DNA of 64,000 nucleotides from Enterobacter dykesii (GCF_008364625.2 NZ_CP126604.1:682001-746000), one strand, 5' to 3'; positions 1 to 11,795 are shown, counted from the first letter of the stretch. A program made the numbers and translations. Notes: generated from the letters alone by a model not told the origin.

Positions 1-158
1 CCAGTGTCGATCGCCTGACGCGCTACCTTCCGCGTACTCGTCTGCTCTGGCTGGCGCCGCTGACGCTGGGCGTGGCAGTGGTAGCCCTTGTCGCGCTGAT
101 TCGTCATCCGCTGATGCCGGTGTACGGTGAGATTTTATTGAAAGTGGTGAGCCGTTAA
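1..158 (+). CDS. yabI: DedA-family inner membrane protein YabI, C-terminal end only
   Basis: Only the last 51 codons are present, read in the frame that ends at the TAA at 156-158; the gene starts before the window. The visible peptide has a short basic stretch, one hydrophobic membrane segment (LWLAPLTLGVAVVALVALI) and then RHPLMPVYGEILLKVVSR. This tail matches what I recall of YabI, a DedA/SNARE-associated family membrane protein, and yabI lies at this place, converging on thiQ, in E. coli. DedA proteins act in the inner membrane and are linked to lipid carrier recycling and membrane homeostasis; the exact role of YabI is not settled. The call rests on this short tail and on synteny. Confidence 0.7.
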   Translation, partial: SVDRLTRYLPRTRLLWLAPLTLGVAVVALVALIRHPLMPVYGEILLKVVSR

Positions 159-165
159 CGTGTTT

Positions 166-188
166 GCCCTCTCCCGGTGGGAGAGGGC
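166..188. terminator. Perfect 10-bp hairpin of the CCCTCTCCC repeat type between convergent yabI and thiQ
   Basis: GCCCTCTCCC (166-175), loop GGT, GGGAGAGGGC (179-188), followed by CAGGGTGAGGGC. The gap between the two convergent genes is only 43 bp, so the hairpin probably ends both transcripts, although there is no long T run. The words CCCTCTCCC and AGGGTGAGGG belong to a repeat that I recall as scattered between genes in Enterobacter-type genomes. Confidence 0.6.
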
Positions 189-201
189 CAGGGTGAGGGC
201 A

Positions 202-903
202 TCAGACCGCACGAATACCCAACAGTGAAGATGCCCCTGCCTTACCGCTCAGCAGTTCTTCTGTTTTTCCATCCCACAAAATACGCCCTTCGGCAATCAC
301 CACCGATCGCGGTGCGATGCGGGCAGCATCCTCAATACTGTGCGAAACCATCAGCATCGTCAGCCGCTGGCGCTGGCAGACGTCCTGCACCAGAGCGAGC
401 ATCTCCTGGCGCAGCGCGGGATCGAGCGCCGAGAACGGCTCATCCAGCAGCAGGATCGGCTGCTCGCGAACCAGGCATCGCGCCAGCGCCACGCGCTGAC
501 GCTGGCCGCCAGAAAGCTCGCCCGGCAGCCTGTCGATGAACTCGCTGATCCCCATCTGGGCGGCAATGATCTCCAGCTTCTGGCGCTGGGCATCGTTCAG
601 CCTGAGTCCCGGATGCATTCCCAGCGCGATGTTTTGCCGCACCGTCAGGTGGGTAAACAGGTTGTTTTCCTGAAACAGCATCGAGACAGGACGTTTTGCG
701 GGAGGTGCGTGGGTATAATCTTGATTTTCAATGACTATCGAGCCGCTTGCCGGCTGCAGAAAACCCGCAATCAGATTAAGCAGCGTGCTTTTTCCCGCGC
801 CGCTTGGGCCAAGTACGGCGATCATCTCCCCCTGACGCGCGGAGAGCGTGAAGCGCATCGGCAGATGCTGATAAAGCCAGGTTACATCAGTCAGTTTTAA
901 CAT
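202..903 (-). CDS. thiQ: Thiamine/TPP ABC transporter ATP-binding protein ThiQ
   Basis: A 233-residue ABC ATPase that powers uptake of thiamine and thiamine pyrophosphate with ThiP and ThiB. Motifs in order: Walker [10 protein letters not shown] at 32-40, Q-loop glutamine near 78, signature LSGGQ at 130-134, Walker B ILLLDEP at 150-156 and the switch histidine near 188. The start chosen is ATG at 903 (MLKLTD); the frame stays open upstream, but that extension is out-of-frame thiP and has no ABC character. The gene overlaps the thiP end by 17 bp, showing translational coupling as the last gene of thiBPQ. It acts at the cytoplasmic face of the inner membrane. Confidence 0.96.
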   Translation of the reverse strand: MLKLTDVTWLYQHLPMRFTLSARQGEMIAVLGPSGAGKSTLLNLIAGFLQPASGSIVIENQDYTHAPPAKRPVSMLFQENNLFTHLTVRQNIALGMHPGLRLNDAQRQKLEIIAAQMGISEFIDRLPGELSGGQRQRVALARCLVREQPILLLDEPFSALDPALRQEMLALVQDVCQRQRLTMLMVSHSIEDAARIAPRSVVIAEGRILWDGKTEELLSGKAGASSLLGIRAV

Positions 904-2497
904 CACGCCCCGGAAGTTTTTCGATAACGGTAAATAAGGCAAAGCACAGCAGCAGCAGTAACAGCGCGGTGACCGCGCCGTCCTGGCTGCGGTAAGAGCC
1001 GATTTGCTGATAGAGCCAGTATGGCAGCGTGCGGAAATCGTCATTGCCGAACAGCGCCACGACGCCAAAGTCTCCAATAGAGAGCACGCAGGCAAACGCC
1101 AGCGCCTGCGCCAGTGGACGTTTCAGCGCGCGCAGTTCGACCACCTTCAGCCGCTGCCAGCCCTGCATGCCCAGCGACTGGCACAGCAAACCGTAGCGGC
1201 TGTTGACGTCGCGCATCGGGTTTTCCAGCACTTTGAGCGCGTAAGGGATGGCCATTAAGGCGTTGGTAAAAATCACAATGCCGTCGGCGCTTTCCGGCAG
1301 GCCGACGGTGCTGTTGAACAGTAAAAAGAAGCCCGTCGCCAGCACGATGCCCGGCATTGCCAGAATCAGCATGCCCGTCAGCTCCAGCGCCTGTCCGGCC
1401 TTTTGGGCCTGCCGGGCATAGAGTTCACGGCTGCTCCACAGCAGCATCATGGTTAGCATGACGCACAGTAACCCTGCTGCGAGGGCGATACGCAGCGAGG
1501 TCCATGTCGCCTGCCAGAGGACGGGCTGTTGCAGGACGGACATGAGATTAAGGTTCAGTCCGTCAACGATAACGGCCATCAGCGGCGGCAGCAGAAGCAG
1601 GAGCGCCAGCGCGATCAGGATAAAATCGGTAACGCGGCTGTGCAGGCTGTCCTGCGGATCGCGCCAGCCGGTAATTTGATTACTGCCAGCGGGAATGGCT
1701 TTACTCAGCCGCTGGCTCAACAGCACCAGCGCCAGACAGCACGCCATCTGCACCATCGCCAGCAGCGCGGCGCGACCGGGATCGTAGTCGTAACTTAAGG
1801 CCTGGTAAATCGCCAGCTCAATAGTGATGGCCTGCGGCCCGCCGCCGAGCGACAGCACGGTGGCAAAGCTGGCAAAGCAGAGCATGAAGATTAACGCCGC
1901 GACGGGCGGGATCTGGCGGCGCAGCCACGGCCATTCGACAAAGCGGAAGAATGACCAGCCGCGCATGCCGAGCTGAGCCGCAATCTGACGCTGTTCGCCG
2001 GGAATGTTTTCCAGCGCCTGCAAGAAGAGGCGCGTTGCCATTGGCATATTGAAAAACACGTGCGCGAGCAGAATGCCCTGCAGTCCGTAAGGAGAGAATG
2101 ACCATTCCAGACCAAGCTCGCCGAACAGCGAAGCCAGCCAGCCCTGACGACCGTAAACGCTGAGGATCCCAAATACCGCCACCAGCACGGGCAGGATCAG
2201 CGTCATGGCGCACAGGCGCAGCAGTGCCAGCCTGCCGGGAAAACGCCGCCGGTACAGGGCGCGCGCCAGGAAAATAGCCGGGAACACCGACAGCAGGGCT
2301 GAAAGCGACGCCTGCCAGAAGGAGAACCGGATAACGTGCCAGAGGTAGCTGTCGTGCCAGAGAGCGAGCAGGTCGCTCTCTGGCGCGTTGAACCACAGCG
2401 CAAGAAAAGCCCCCAGGCTGACCACCACCATCACTGTGGCGGCGAGCAGCCCGGGCAGTAACCAGCCGGGAATCAACGGCTGACGGCGCGTTGCCAT
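887..2497 (-). CDS. thiP: Thiamine/TPP ABC transporter permease ThiP
   Basis: A 536-residue polytopic inner membrane protein, the same length as E. coli ThiP. It contains two homologous permease halves, each with several hydrophobic helices and an EAA-type loop (for example [21 protein letters not shown] in the first half and [19 protein letters not shown] in the second) that docks ThiQ. The arrangement is that of the fused-permease Fbp/ThiP type of ABC importers. The start overlaps the thiB 3' end by 25 bp and its own end overlaps thiQ by 17 bp, so the three genes form a tightly coupled operon under the upstream TPP riboswitch. Confidence 0.96.
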   Translation of the reverse strand: MATRRQPLIPGWLLPGLLAATVMVVVSLGAFLALWFNAPESDLLALWHDSYLWHVIRFSFWQASLSALLSVFPAIFLARALYRRRFPGRLALLRLCAMTLILPVLVAVFGILSVYGRQGWLASLFGELGLEWSFSPYGLQGILLAHVFFNMPMATRLFLQALENIPGEQRQIAAQLGMRGWSFFRFVEWPWLRRQIPPVAALIFMLCFASFATVLSLGGGPQAITIELAIYQALSYDYDPGRAALLAMVQMACCLALVLLSQRLSKAIPAGSNQITGWRDPQDSLHSRVTDFILIALALLLLLPPLMAVIVDGLNLNLMSVLQQPVLWQATWTSLRIALAAGLLCVMLTMMLLWSSRELYARQAQKAGQALELTGMLILAMPGIVLATGFFLLFNSTVGLPESADGIVIFTNALMAIPYALKVLENPMRDVNSRYGLLCQSLGMQGWQRLKVVELRALKRPLAQALAFACVLSIGDFGVVALFGNDDFRTLPYWLYQQIGSYRSQDGAVTALLLLLLCFALFTVIEKLPGRDVKTD

Positions 2498-3456
2498 TCA
2501 CTTACCCATGCTGCACGCTGCGCGGCGACCTGCTGCGGCGTAAATTCCAGCGAGGTGTTTGGTTTGGTCAGCTGCTCGAAACCTGCGGGCAGGGTAACGT
2601 TCGTGACCGGATACATCCAGTTGCCTGCGGGAATCGCATTCTGGAACCCCGGTGAAACCATAAACTTCAGAAACTTCTCGGCCAGCTCCGGCTGCTTGCT
2701 GGCGGCGGTACGCGCGGCGACTTCCACCTGCAGATAGTGCCCTTCCGCAAAATCTGCGGCTGCATAGTTGTCTTTCTTCTCGGCGATAATATGGTAGGCC
2801 GGAGAGGTGGTGTAGCTCAGCACCAGGTCGCTTTCACCTTTGAGGAACAGGCCATAGGCTTCGCTCCAGCCCTTGGTGACAGTGACGGTTTTAGCGGCCA
2901 GCTTCTGCCACGCCTCCTGCGCTTTATCCCCGTAAACCTTTTGCATCCACAGCAGCAGGCCCAGGCCTGGCGTGCTGGTGCGCGGATCTTCATAAATCAC
3001 GCGCCATTTCTGGTCACTCTCAACCAGCTCTTTCAGGCTCTTCGGCGGGTTTTTCAGCTTATTTTTGTCGTAAACAAAAGCAAAGTAGCCATAGTCGAAC
3101 GGCACAAAGGTGTCGTTTTTCCAGCCGCCCGGCACGTTAACGGCATCTGCCGCGACGCCGCTTTTAGCAAACAGTTTGGTCTGCGAGGCGGCTTCCAGCA
3201 GGTTGTTATCCAGCCCGAGCACCACGTCGGCCTTGCTGTTTTTCCCTTCCATGCGCAGACGGTTGAGTAGCGATACGCCATCTTCCAGCGCCACGAACTT
3301 CAGTTCGCAGTTACAGTCCGCTTCAAAGGCTTTTTTAACCACCGGGCCAGGGCCCCAGTCGGCAGAGAAGGAGTCGTAGGTGTAGACCGTCAGGACGGGC
3401 TTCGCAAAAGCAGGCAGCGCAAACAGCGCCAGCAGGGGGAGAACTTTTTTTAACAC
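2473..3456 (-). CDS. thiB: Periplasmic thiamine/TPP-binding protein ThiB (TbpA)
   Basis: A 327-residue periplasmic binding protein that captures thiamine, thiamine monophosphate and TPP for ThiPQ. The start is a GTG at 3456 preceded by TTGAGG; this gives a signal peptide (positively charged LKK, hydrophobic VLPLLALFALP, cleavage after AFA) and the exact length of the E. coli protein. The frame is open 16 codons further upstream, into the riboswitch, and that part is not likely coding. Recognisable family blocks are VLTVYTYDSFSADWGPGPVV near the mature N terminus, the C-N-C of EADCNCELKFVA and VVLGLDNNLL. It is the first gene of thiBPQ. Confidence 0.96.
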   Translation of the reverse strand: MLKKVLPLLALFALPAFAKPVLTVYTYDSFSADWGPGPVVKKAFEADCNCELKFVALEDGVSLLNRLRMEGKNSKADVVLGLDNNLLEAASQTKLFAKSGVAADAVNVPGGWKNDTFVPFDYGYFAFVYDKNKLKNPPKSLKELVESDQKWRVIYEDPRTSTPGLGLLLWMQKVYGDKAQEAWQKLAAKTVTVTKGWSEAYGLFLKGESDLVLSYTTSPAYHIIAEKKDNYAAADFAEGHYLQVEVAARTAASKQPELAEKFLKFMVSPGFQNAIPAGNWMYPVTNVTLPAGFEQLTKPNTSLEFTPQQVAAQRAAWVSEWQRAVSR

Positions 3457-3500
3457 TTTGCACCTCAAGGTTGAGTGGCAAAGGATTTTGAGCGACAGCC

Positions 3501-3588
3501 TCAAATCCCTTCGCCGGCGTTATCCGGATCAGGTTCGACGGGTATTATCTCAGCGCACATCTGTGATGCAGCACCCCGTTGAGAACGG
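3501..3588 (-). ncRNA. TPP (THI-box) riboswitch in the thiBPQ leader; SroA equivalent
   Basis: Read on the minus strand the leader holds the conserved THI-box elements in order: GGGGTGC, CTGAGA, ATACCC, GAACCTGATCCGGATAA, then GCCGGCGAAGGGA. These form the two-helix TPP-binding aptamer. It ends about 45 bases before the thiB GTG start, so TPP binding would be expected to lower translation (or extend termination) of the transporter mRNA. In E. coli the same leader accumulates as the small RNA SroA. A possible promoter lies just upstream on the minus strand, with a TACAAT -10 at 3593-3598; this is a weaker call than the aptamer. Confidence 0.93.
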
Positions 3589-3624
3589 CGCTATTGTAAT
3601 GATTTGGTGAATATTACGAAAGCG

Positions 3625-5280
3625 TTATGGCTCCGGCGGCGCAAACCAGGCGGATTTAAAATCAAACCAGCCCAGGGTGTTCATCCGCAGGCCGCGCATG
3701 CTGCGCTGGCCCTGGATCATCAGCCAGTGGTGGATCAAGGGTACGATCGCCTGCTCGGCCAGAAGCTGCTGGCACCAGGCTGCAAGATTCATTTCGCCCG
3801 CGCGCCACAGGGCGGCATCCTGCTGCCAGTCACGGTCGATGCAGTGCTGGATCAGCGGGACTTCATACAGGTGTGAAAATAATGAAAAATCGAGCGGCAG
3901 GGTAAAGTTGGCGCTGTTGAGCCAGATATCACTGGCGATCTCCCCCTGATGCCATTCGTCATAGTCCACTTCCCTGACCTCTAACCTGACCCCCTCGGCT
4001 GCCAGCAGTCGGGTCATGATTCTGGCGATAAAACGATGCTCCACGTGTTCGCGGTAGTAGGTCAGGGTGATGGACTCCAGCCCAGCGGGTTTGTCGCAGT
4101 GCACCGGGCGGGCGTGGTGCCAGCGCGGAAGCAGGCCGTACGCCGGGAACCAGTATGTCTGGTACTGCTCTTCCGCATGGTAAATCAGATTAGAAGGGGA
4201 CAAAACGTGGCTAACCCACCTGCGGACGGCCTGGTTTGCCCCACGGTGGGTGCGGCGGTCAAAGAGAAGATAGTAGCATCCCTCCTCCAGGCGACTCTCC
4301 ACGGCTTTTTCTCCCGTGGTGGGGCCTTCCAGCGTTAGGCCGGCGCTCAGCTCTTCATTGAGATCCGGTAATACCCAGACGTTCACCTCGTCGATGAGCG
4401 CCCGATAGCCAAAGTATTCATCGAACGCGCGGATTTTCAGCTGGTTGCTGTTATTGCGGGAGACGGAGTAGGGCCCGGTGCCAATTGGCAGGCTGGCAAA
4501 ATTGTTCAATGTTTCCCACTCGCCGGGCAAAATCATCGACGGCACGTAGCCCAGCAGCCAGGGAAGCCACTTATCCTGCTGCGACAGCTCGATATCCAGC
4601 GTCCAGGCCGTGGGCGAGTGGACGCGGGAGATATGCGAGTAGAGCGGGAGCTTGCGGACGCGTTCCAGAGAGGCGATGACGTCGAGCATTTCCAGCTCGC
4701 GGCCGTGGTGAAAGTGGATGCCGGGGCGTAAAAAGAAGCGCCAGTGGCGGGGTGAAAGCTGCTGCCAGTGGTGCGCGATATCCGCTTCCAGTTCCCCGTT
4801 TTCCTCATTTATGCGCGTCAGGCCGCTGAAGATTTGCCGGGCCATGTGGGTTTCTGAGCGGCGTAAGGCCGTGCCGGGCAATAGATTTTTCATCGGACGG
4901 TAGTAGAGCACCCGCAGAATGTGTCGGCCCTGACGAAAGCTGCGCCCGAGATGGGAAACCAGCATCTGGCGCACGGCGGCCTTGTCGCCCACCAGCTGTA
5001 CCAGCTGATCGATGCGGTCCTGTTCGAGCAGATCTTCCGCGCGCTGCTGCTGCAGCGCCAGCCCGGTATAGAGGAAGGTCAGCCGCGAGCGTTTGCCGCG
5101 TCCTGCCTCCGCTTCCCAGCTTAACCAGCCCTGCTGCTGCATGGTGTTGAGCAGCGTGCGCATATGGCGGCGGGAACAGCTAAGCAGGTCAGCCAGCTCG
5201 TTGAGCGTGGTCTCCTGCGATTGCCCCTCGCAGCACTGCCAGAGGCGGATAAACTGTTGTTGCAGACGACCGGAAGGCAT
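3625..5280 (-). CDS. sgrR: Transcriptional regulator SgrR of glucose-phosphate stress
   Basis: A 551-residue protein, equal in length to E. coli SgrR. The N-terminal 110 or so residues carry a winged-helix DNA-binding domain ([20 protein letters not shown]), and the rest resembles an extracellular solute-binding protein family 5 domain, here cytoplasmic and thought to sense a small molecule that signals sugar-phosphate accumulation. It activates the divergently transcribed sgrS and is known to repress itself. The 67-bp gap to the sgrS start holds the shared control region. Its stop lies 36 bp upstream of the riboswitch of thiBPQ on the same strand; in E. coli SgrR also affects thiBPQ. Confidence 0.96.
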   Translation of the reverse strand: MPSGRLQQQFIRLWQCCEGQSQETTLNELADLLSCSRRHMRTLLNTMQQQGWLSWEAEAGRGKRSRLTFLYTGLALQQQRAEDLLEQDRIDQLVQLVGDKAAVRQMLVSHLGRSFRQGRHILRVLYYRPMKNLLPGTALRRSETHMARQIFSGLTRINEENGELEADIAHHWQQLSPRHWRFFLRPGIHFHHGRELEMLDVIASLERVRKLPLYSHISRVHSPTAWTLDIELSQQDKWLPWLLGYVPSMILPGEWETLNNFASLPIGTGPYSVSRNNSNQLKIRAFDEYFGYRALIDEVNVWVLPDLNEELSAGLTLEGPTTGEKAVESRLEEGCYYLLFDRRTHRGANQAVRRWVSHVLSPSNLIYHAEEQYQTYWFPAYGLLPRWHHARPVHCDKPAGLESITLTYYREHVEHRFIARIMTRLLAAEGVRLEVREVDYDEWHQGEIASDIWLNSANFTLPLDFSLFSHLYEVPLIQHCIDRDWQQDAALWRAGEMNLAAWCQQLLAEQAIVPLIHHWLMIQGQRSMRGLRMNTLGWFDFKSAWFAPPEP

Positions 5281-5311
5281 AAAAGGGGAACTCCTGACAA
5301 AAAACCAGCAA

Positions 5312-5340
5312 TTTATTTATCCCTATATTAGGCCAATAAT
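5312..5340 (+). promoter_or_regulatory. Likely SgrR-dependent sgrS promoter
   Basis: An AATAAT -10 (5335-5340) lies 7 bases before the inferred SgrS 5' end (GATGAAGC at 5348), and a poor -35 (TTTATT, 5312-5317) sits 17 bp further upstream. A weak -35 fits a promoter that needs an activator. The hexamers were placed by eye from the expected RNA start. Confidence 0.45.
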
Positions 5341-5368
5341 TCTCCCCGATGAAGCGAGGAGGTAAATT

Positions 5369-5521
5369 ATGAAGAGGTCTACCGCACGTCAGTTTTATCA
5401 GCAGTACTTTTCAGCGACAAAAGGAGCGTCCTGGCTGGCCCGCCGGTGTGCAGAGCAACGGCTGAAAACGTTAGAAGAACTGATGCAGTGGGACGTTACA
5501 GCCCCGACCTCTTCCCGCTAA
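5369..5521 (+). CDS. sgrT: SgrT, small inhibitor peptide of the glucose PTS permease, encoded inside SgrS
   Basis: A 50-codon gene (MKRSTARQFYQQYFSA... ending WDVTAPTSSR) with a strong GAGGAGG ribosome-binding site 7-8 bases before the ATG. The core RQFYQxYFxAT, a tryptophan-containing middle and L(E)xLMQWD match the E. coli peptide of 43 residues. Six extra residues precede the E. coli start methionine. SgrT acts at the inner membrane by blocking EIICB-Glc (PtsG). The stop codon lies 14 bases before the ptsG-pairing seed, so translation and base pairing occupy separate parts of the RNA, as in E. coli. Confidence 0.88.
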   Translation: MKRSTARQFYQQYFSATKGASWLARRCAEQRLKTLEELMQWDVTAPTSSR

Positions 5522-5564
5522 CTCGCCTCGATCATGTGTGACTGAGTATTGGTGCTTATCACCC

Positions 5565-5593
5565 GCCAGCAAAATGTTTTTGCTGGCTTTTTT
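5565..5593 (+). terminator. Intrinsic terminator of SgrS
   Basis: GCCAGCAAAA (5565-5574), a 2-3 base loop, TTTTGCTGGC, then six T residues (5588-5593). The U tail is the known Hfq contact in SgrS. Read-through would carry transcription into setA, which starts 48 bases later and has no evident promoter of its own. Confidence 0.9.
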
Positions 5594-5640
5594 CGTTTAC
5601 TATTCACCCAATTTCGATTCGCTTTCACAAGGACTTGCGC

Positions 5641-6819
5641 ATGCTGTGGTTGATGACGATGGGGCGACGCCTGAACGGCGTGTATGCCGCTTTTATGCTG
5701 GTGGCCTTTATGATGGGCGTGGCGGGGGCGCTTCAGGCCCCGACGCTGAGCCTGTTTCTTAGCCGCGAGGTGGGGGCGCAGCCGTTTTGGGTCGGCCTGT
5801 TTTATACCGTCAACGCCATTGCCGGGATCCTGGTCAGCCTCGCGCTGGCGAAACGATCGGACAGCCAGGGCGATCGCCGCAGGCTGATCCTCTTTTGCTG
5901 CGCCATGGCCGTGGGCAACGCGCTGCTCTTTGCCTTCAACCGTCACTATCTGACGCTCATTACCTGCGGCGTGCTGCTGGCGTCGCTGGCGAATACCGCC
6001 ATGCCGCAGCTGTTCGCGCTGGCCCGTGAATATGCGGATAACTCGGCGCGTGAAGTGGTGATGTTCAGCTCGGTGATGCGCGCCCAGCTTTCGCTGGCGT
6101 GGGTCATTGGCCCGCCGCTGGCCTTCATGCTGGCGTTGAACTACGGCTTTACCACCATGTTTTTCATCGCCGCCGGGATTTTTGTCATCAGCCTGGCGCT
6201 GATAGCCTTCGCGCTGCCGTCCGTGGCGCGCGTCGAACAGGCGACGGATAAACCTGTCACCGAGGTGAGCGGCTGGCAGGACAAAAACGTCCGCATGCTG
6301 TTTATTGCCTCCACGCTGATGTGGACCTGCAACACCATGTACATCATCGATATGCCGCTGTGGATCAGCAGCGATCTGGGCCTGCCGGACAAGCTTGCGG
6401 GGATCTTAATGGGAACTGCCGCCGGGCTGGAAATTCCGGCAATGATTCTGGCGGGTTACTACGTTAAGCGGTTTGGAAAGCGCAGGATGATGATCGTCGC
6501 CGTGGCGGCCGGGGTGCTGTTCTACGCGGGGCTGATCCTTTTCCATTCGCGGGAAGCGTTGCTGGCGCTGCAGCTGTTTAACGCCGTGTTTATTGGGATT
6601 GTTGCCGGGATCGGCATGCTCTGGTTTCAGGATCTTATGCCCGGCCGTGCCGGCTCGGCGACCACGCTTTTTACCAACAGCATTTCAACCGGGGTGATTC
6701 TGGCGGGCGTGATTCAGGGGGCGCTGGCGCAAAGCTATGGGCATGCATCCGTGTACTGGACGATCGCAGCGATCTCGGTCATCACGCTGGTATTGACGTG
6801 CCGGGTTAAAGACGTTTGA
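5641..6819 (+). CDS. setA: Sugar efflux transporter SetA
   Basis: A 392-residue major facilitator protein with about 12 hydrophobic segments; same length as E. coli SetA. It exports glucosides, galactosides and analogues and helps relieve sugar-phosphate stress. The MFS loop motif between helices 2 and 3 reads AKRSDSQGDRRRL, and family blocks SLFLSREVGAQPFWVGL and MLWFQDLMPGRAG are clear. The ATG at 5641 (AGGA 7 bases upstream) gives the E. coli length; a TTG two codons earlier is less likely. The gene follows sgrS directly and is probably co-expressed with it by read-through. Confidence 0.95.
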   Translation: MLWLMTMGRRLNGVYAAFMLVAFMMGVAGALQAPTLSLFLSREVGAQPFWVGLFYTVNAIAGILVSLALAKRSDSQGDRRRLILFCCAMAVGNALLFAFNRHYLTLITCGVLLASLANTAMPQLFALAREYADNSAREVVMFSSVMRAQLSLAWVIGPPLAFMLALNYGFTTMFFIAAGIFVISLALIAFALPSVARVEQATDKPVTEVSGWQDKNVRMLFIASTLMWTCNTMYIIDMPLWISSDLGLPDKLAGILMGTAAGLEIPAMILAGYYVKRFGKRRMMIVAVAAGVLFYAGLILFHSREALLALQLFNAVFIGIVAGIGMLWFQDLMPGRAGSATTLFTNSISTGVILAGVIQGALAQSYGHASVYWTIAAISVITLVLTCRVKDV

Positions 6820-6872
6820 TACTGGAAGCCGAAAAGCAATAAGAGGGCTGGAATGCAAAAATGTGCTGGAAT

Positions 6873-6899
6873 CAGTGGCCCGCGCTTAGCGGGCCACTG
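6873..6899. terminator. Bidirectional terminator between convergent setA and leuD
   Basis: An 11-bp perfect stem CAGTGGCCCGC / GCGGGCCACTG with a 5-base loop lies in the 83-bp gap between the two stops. T runs are short on both sides, so termination strength is uncertain. Confidence 0.7.
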
Positions 6900-6902
6900 C
6901 CT

Positions 6903-7508
6903 TTAGCCCATAAACGCAGGCTGTTTGTTCTCATACGCTGAGATAGCGTCTTCGTGCTGGAGAGTTAAACCAATGCTGTCCAGACCGTTCAGCATGCAGT
7001 GACGGCGGAAGGCATCAATGCTGAAGCTGTAGGTCTTATCCCCGGCTTTCACCACTTCTGCTTCCAGATCCACTTCAAACGAAATGCCCGGATTCGCCTT
7101 AACCAGCGCGAACAACTCATCGACCTGTTCATCGCTCAGCGTGACGGGCAGCAGCTGGTTGTTGAAGCTGTTACCGTAAAAAATATCCGCGAAGCTTGGG
7201 GCAATGACCACTTTAAAACCGTAGTCGGTGAGCGCCCACGGCGCGTGTTCACGGGATGAGCCGCAGCCAAAGTTTTCGCGTGCCAGCAAAATGGAGGCGC
7301 CTTTATATTCCGGGAAGTTCAGAACGAATTCCGGATTAGGCACTTCTCCCTTATCGTCCAGGAAACGCCAGTCGTTAAACAGATGTGCGCCGAAACCGGT
7401 GCGCGTCACTTTCTGCAGAAACTGTTTTGGAATAATAGCGTCAGTATCGACGTTAGCGGCGTCCAGCGGGACAACACGGCCCGTATGTTGGGTAAATTTC
7501 TCTGCCAT
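6903..7508 (-). CDS. leuD: 3-isopropylmalate dehydratase small subunit LeuD
   Basis: 201 residues, the standard LeuD length. Together with LeuC it isomerises 2-isopropylmalate to 3-isopropylmalate in leucine synthesis. Conserved blocks: [20 protein letters not shown] at the N terminus and [15 protein letters not shown], the substrate-binding aconitase-swivel motif. It is the last gene of leuABCD and begins 10 bp after the leuC stop. The downstream hairpin at 6873-6899 ends the operon. Confidence 0.98.
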   Translation of the reverse strand: MAEKFTQHTGRVVPLDAANVDTDAIIPKQFLQKVTRTGFGAHLFNDWRFLDDKGEVPNPEFVLNFPEYKGASILLARENFGCGSSREHAPWALTDYGFKVVIAPSFADIFYGNSFNNQLLPVTLSDEQVDELFALVKANPGISFEVDLEAEVVKAGDKTYSFSIDAFRRHCMLNGLDSIGLTLQHEDAISAYENKQPAFMG

Positions 7509-7518
7509 GATTGTCTCC

Positions 7519-8919
7519 TTATTTCAGGCTGCGAATATCGGCGAAATGGCCGGTGACTGCCGCAGCGGCGGCCATTGCCGGGCTGACCAGATGGGTGCGC
7601 CCACCGCGGCCCTGACGGCCTTCAAAGTTACGATTGCTGGTAGAGGCGCAGCGCTCACCCGGATTCAGGCGATCGTTGTTCATGGCCAGACACATGGAGC
7701 AACCGGGCAGGCGCCACTCGAAGCCCGCTTCGATAAAGATCTTATCCAGACCTTCGGCTTCCGCCTGGGCTTTCACCGGGCCGGAGCCAGGAACCACCAG
7801 CGCCTGAACGCCAGGCGCCACTTTGCGGCCTTTGGCAATCTCGGCTGCGGCACGCAAATCTTCGATACGGGAGTTGGTGCAGGAACCGATAAAGACTTTA
7901 TCAATGGTCACGTCGGTCAACGGCACGCCAGGCTTCAGACCCATGTAGGCCAGCGCTTTTTCCGCACTGGCGCGCTCGACCGGGTCGGCGAAGGAGGCCG
8001 GATCGGGAATCGCGTCATTGACGGAAATTACCTGGCCCGGGTTGGTGCCCCATGTCACCTGCGGCGCAATCTCTTCTGCCTGCAGCGTGACGACGGTGTC
8101 AAACGTCGCCCCATCGTCGGTTTTCAGGGTTTTCCAGTACGCTACCGCGTCGTCAAAATCCTGACCTTTCGGTGCGTGCAGACGACCCTTCACGTAGTTG
8201 AAGGTGGTTTCGTCCGGCGCGACCAGACCGGCTTTGGCACCCATCTCAATGGCCATGTTGCACAGGGTCATGCGCCCCTCCATGCTCAACGCCTGGATGG
8301 CTTCACCGCAGAATTCAACAACGTGACCGGTGCCGCCTGCGCTGCCGGTTTTACCGATAATCGCCAGCACGATATCTTTCGCGGTAATGCCAGGTGCAGC
8401 TTTACCCTTCACTTCAATCTTCATCGTTTTGGCGCGGCCCTGTTTCAGGGTCTGCGTCGCCAGCACATGCTCCACCTCGGAAGTGCCAATCCCGAACGCC
8501 AGAGCGCCAAACGCGCCGTGGGTTGCGGTATGGGAGTCGCCGCAGACGATGGTCATGCCCGGCAGGGTGATCCCTTGCTCAGGCCCCATCACGTGGACGA
8601 TACCCTGATACGGATGGTTCAGATCGTACAGCTCAACGCCAAATTCGTTGCAGTTCTTAATCAGCTCCTGCATCTGGATACGCGCCATCTCACCCGAGGC
8701 ATTAATGTCTTTGGTCTGGGTGGAAACGTTGTGATCCATCGTCGCGAAGGTTTTACCCGGCTGACGTACCGGGCGCTTGTGCGCGCGCAGGCCGTCAAAT
8801 GCCTGAGGAGAGGTCACTTCGTGTACCAGATGACGGTCAATGTACAGCAGCGGGGTTTCGTTCGGTGCCTCGTAAACAACGTGCGCATCAAACAACTTTT
8901 CATATAACGTCTTAGCCAT
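7519..8919 (-). CDS. leuC: 3-isopropylmalate dehydratase large subunit LeuC
   Basis: 466 residues, as in E. coli. An aconitase-family [4Fe-4S] enzyme subunit. The iron-sulfur ligands are visible as Cys347 (GSCTNSR) and Cys407/Cys410 (GCSMC); [20 protein letters not shown] is the family active-site block. It pairs with LeuD in the second step of leucine synthesis. The gene starts only 2 bp after leuB ends, so translation is coupled. The sensitivity of its cluster to oxidation is a family property, not something shown here. Confidence 0.98.
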   Translation of the reverse strand: MAKTLYEKLFDAHVVYEAPNETPLLYIDRHLVHEVTSPQAFDGLRAHKRPVRQPGKTFATMDHNVSTQTKDINASGEMARIQMQELIKNCNEFGVELYDLNHPYQGIVHVMGPEQGITLPGMTIVCGDSHTATHGAFGALAFGIGTSEVEHVLATQTLKQGRAKTMKIEVKGKAAPGITAKDIVLAIIGKTGSAGGTGHVVEFCGEAIQALSMEGRMTLCNMAIEMGAKAGLVAPDETTFNYVKGRLHAPKGQDFDDAVAYWKTLKTDDGATFDTVVTLQAEEIAPQVTWGTNPGQVISVNDAIPDPASFADPVERASAEKALAYMGLKPGVPLTDVTIDKVFIGSCTNSRIEDLRAAAEIAKGRKVAPGVQALVVPGSGPVKAQAEAEGLDKIFIEAGFEWRLPGCSMCLAMNNDRLNPGERCASTSNRNFEGRQGRGGRTHLVSPAMAAAAAVTGHFADIRSLK

Positions 8920-8921
8920 GA

Positions 8922-11584
<2,663 letters not shown>

Positions 11585-11627
11585 GGGTTAGGTCCTTGTC
11601 AGTCTTAGGGCGCCTTGCTACGAGCAT

Positions 11628-11656
11628 AAAAAAACCCGCGCAGTGGCGCGGGTTTC
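11628..11656 (-). terminator. leu operon attenuator terminator
   Basis: On the minus strand AACCCGCG, a 6-base loop, CGCGGGTT and then a run of seven T residues. It lies between the leuL stop and leuA, the classic attenuator position: when leucyl-tRNA is scarce, ribosome stalling in leuL should favour an alternative fold and allow read-through. Confidence 0.9.
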
Positions 11657-11675
11657 TAGTCTTACTGGTGACGAT

Positions 11676-11762
11676 TCAACGCTGAATTTCGCCCGCCAGT
11701 CTACCGCGCACAGTGGATGCGTTTAGTAGTAGTAGACCGGTGAAACGAATGGTGCGTGTCAT
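11676..11762 (-). CDS. leuL: leu operon leader peptide LeuL
   Basis: A 28-codon leader beginning MTRTIRFTGLLLLNAS and ending GEIQR, with four consecutive leucine codons, all CTA, the rarest leucine codon in enteric bacteria. The E. coli leader is also 28 residues with the same IVRFTGLLLLNA core. GGAGCACGATTC before the ATG supplies the ribosome-binding site. It controls leuABCD by attenuation in response to charged tRNA-Leu. Confidence 0.93.
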   Translation of the reverse strand: MTRTIRFTGLLLLNASTVRGRLAGEIQR

Positions 11763-11795
11763 GAATCGTGCTCCGTTAAATTCAATATGCTTTTA

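Larger units (their letters stand above)
5348..5593 (+). ncRNA. sgrS: Dual-function small RNA SgrS
   Basis: About 246 bases starting GATGAAGC and ending in a terminator with six T residues. The 3' part contains GTGTGACTGAGTATTGGTG (5536-5554), which is the seed that in E. coli pairs with the ptsG ribosome-binding region and, with Hfq and RNase E, silences glucose uptake during sugar-phosphate stress. It is followed by a small hairpin and the Hfq-binding terminator. The 5' part encodes SgrT. The seed region is nearly identical to E. coli while the 5' half has drifted; the RNA is slightly longer than the 227 nt of E. coli. It lies between sgrR and setA, as expected. Confidence 0.93.

Noticed and set aside
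7228-8907. A 559-codon open frame on the plus strand opposite leuD and leuC
   Set aside because: It is antisense to highly conserved leuC/leuD, has no recognisable domain and a composition typical of the complement of GC-rich codons.
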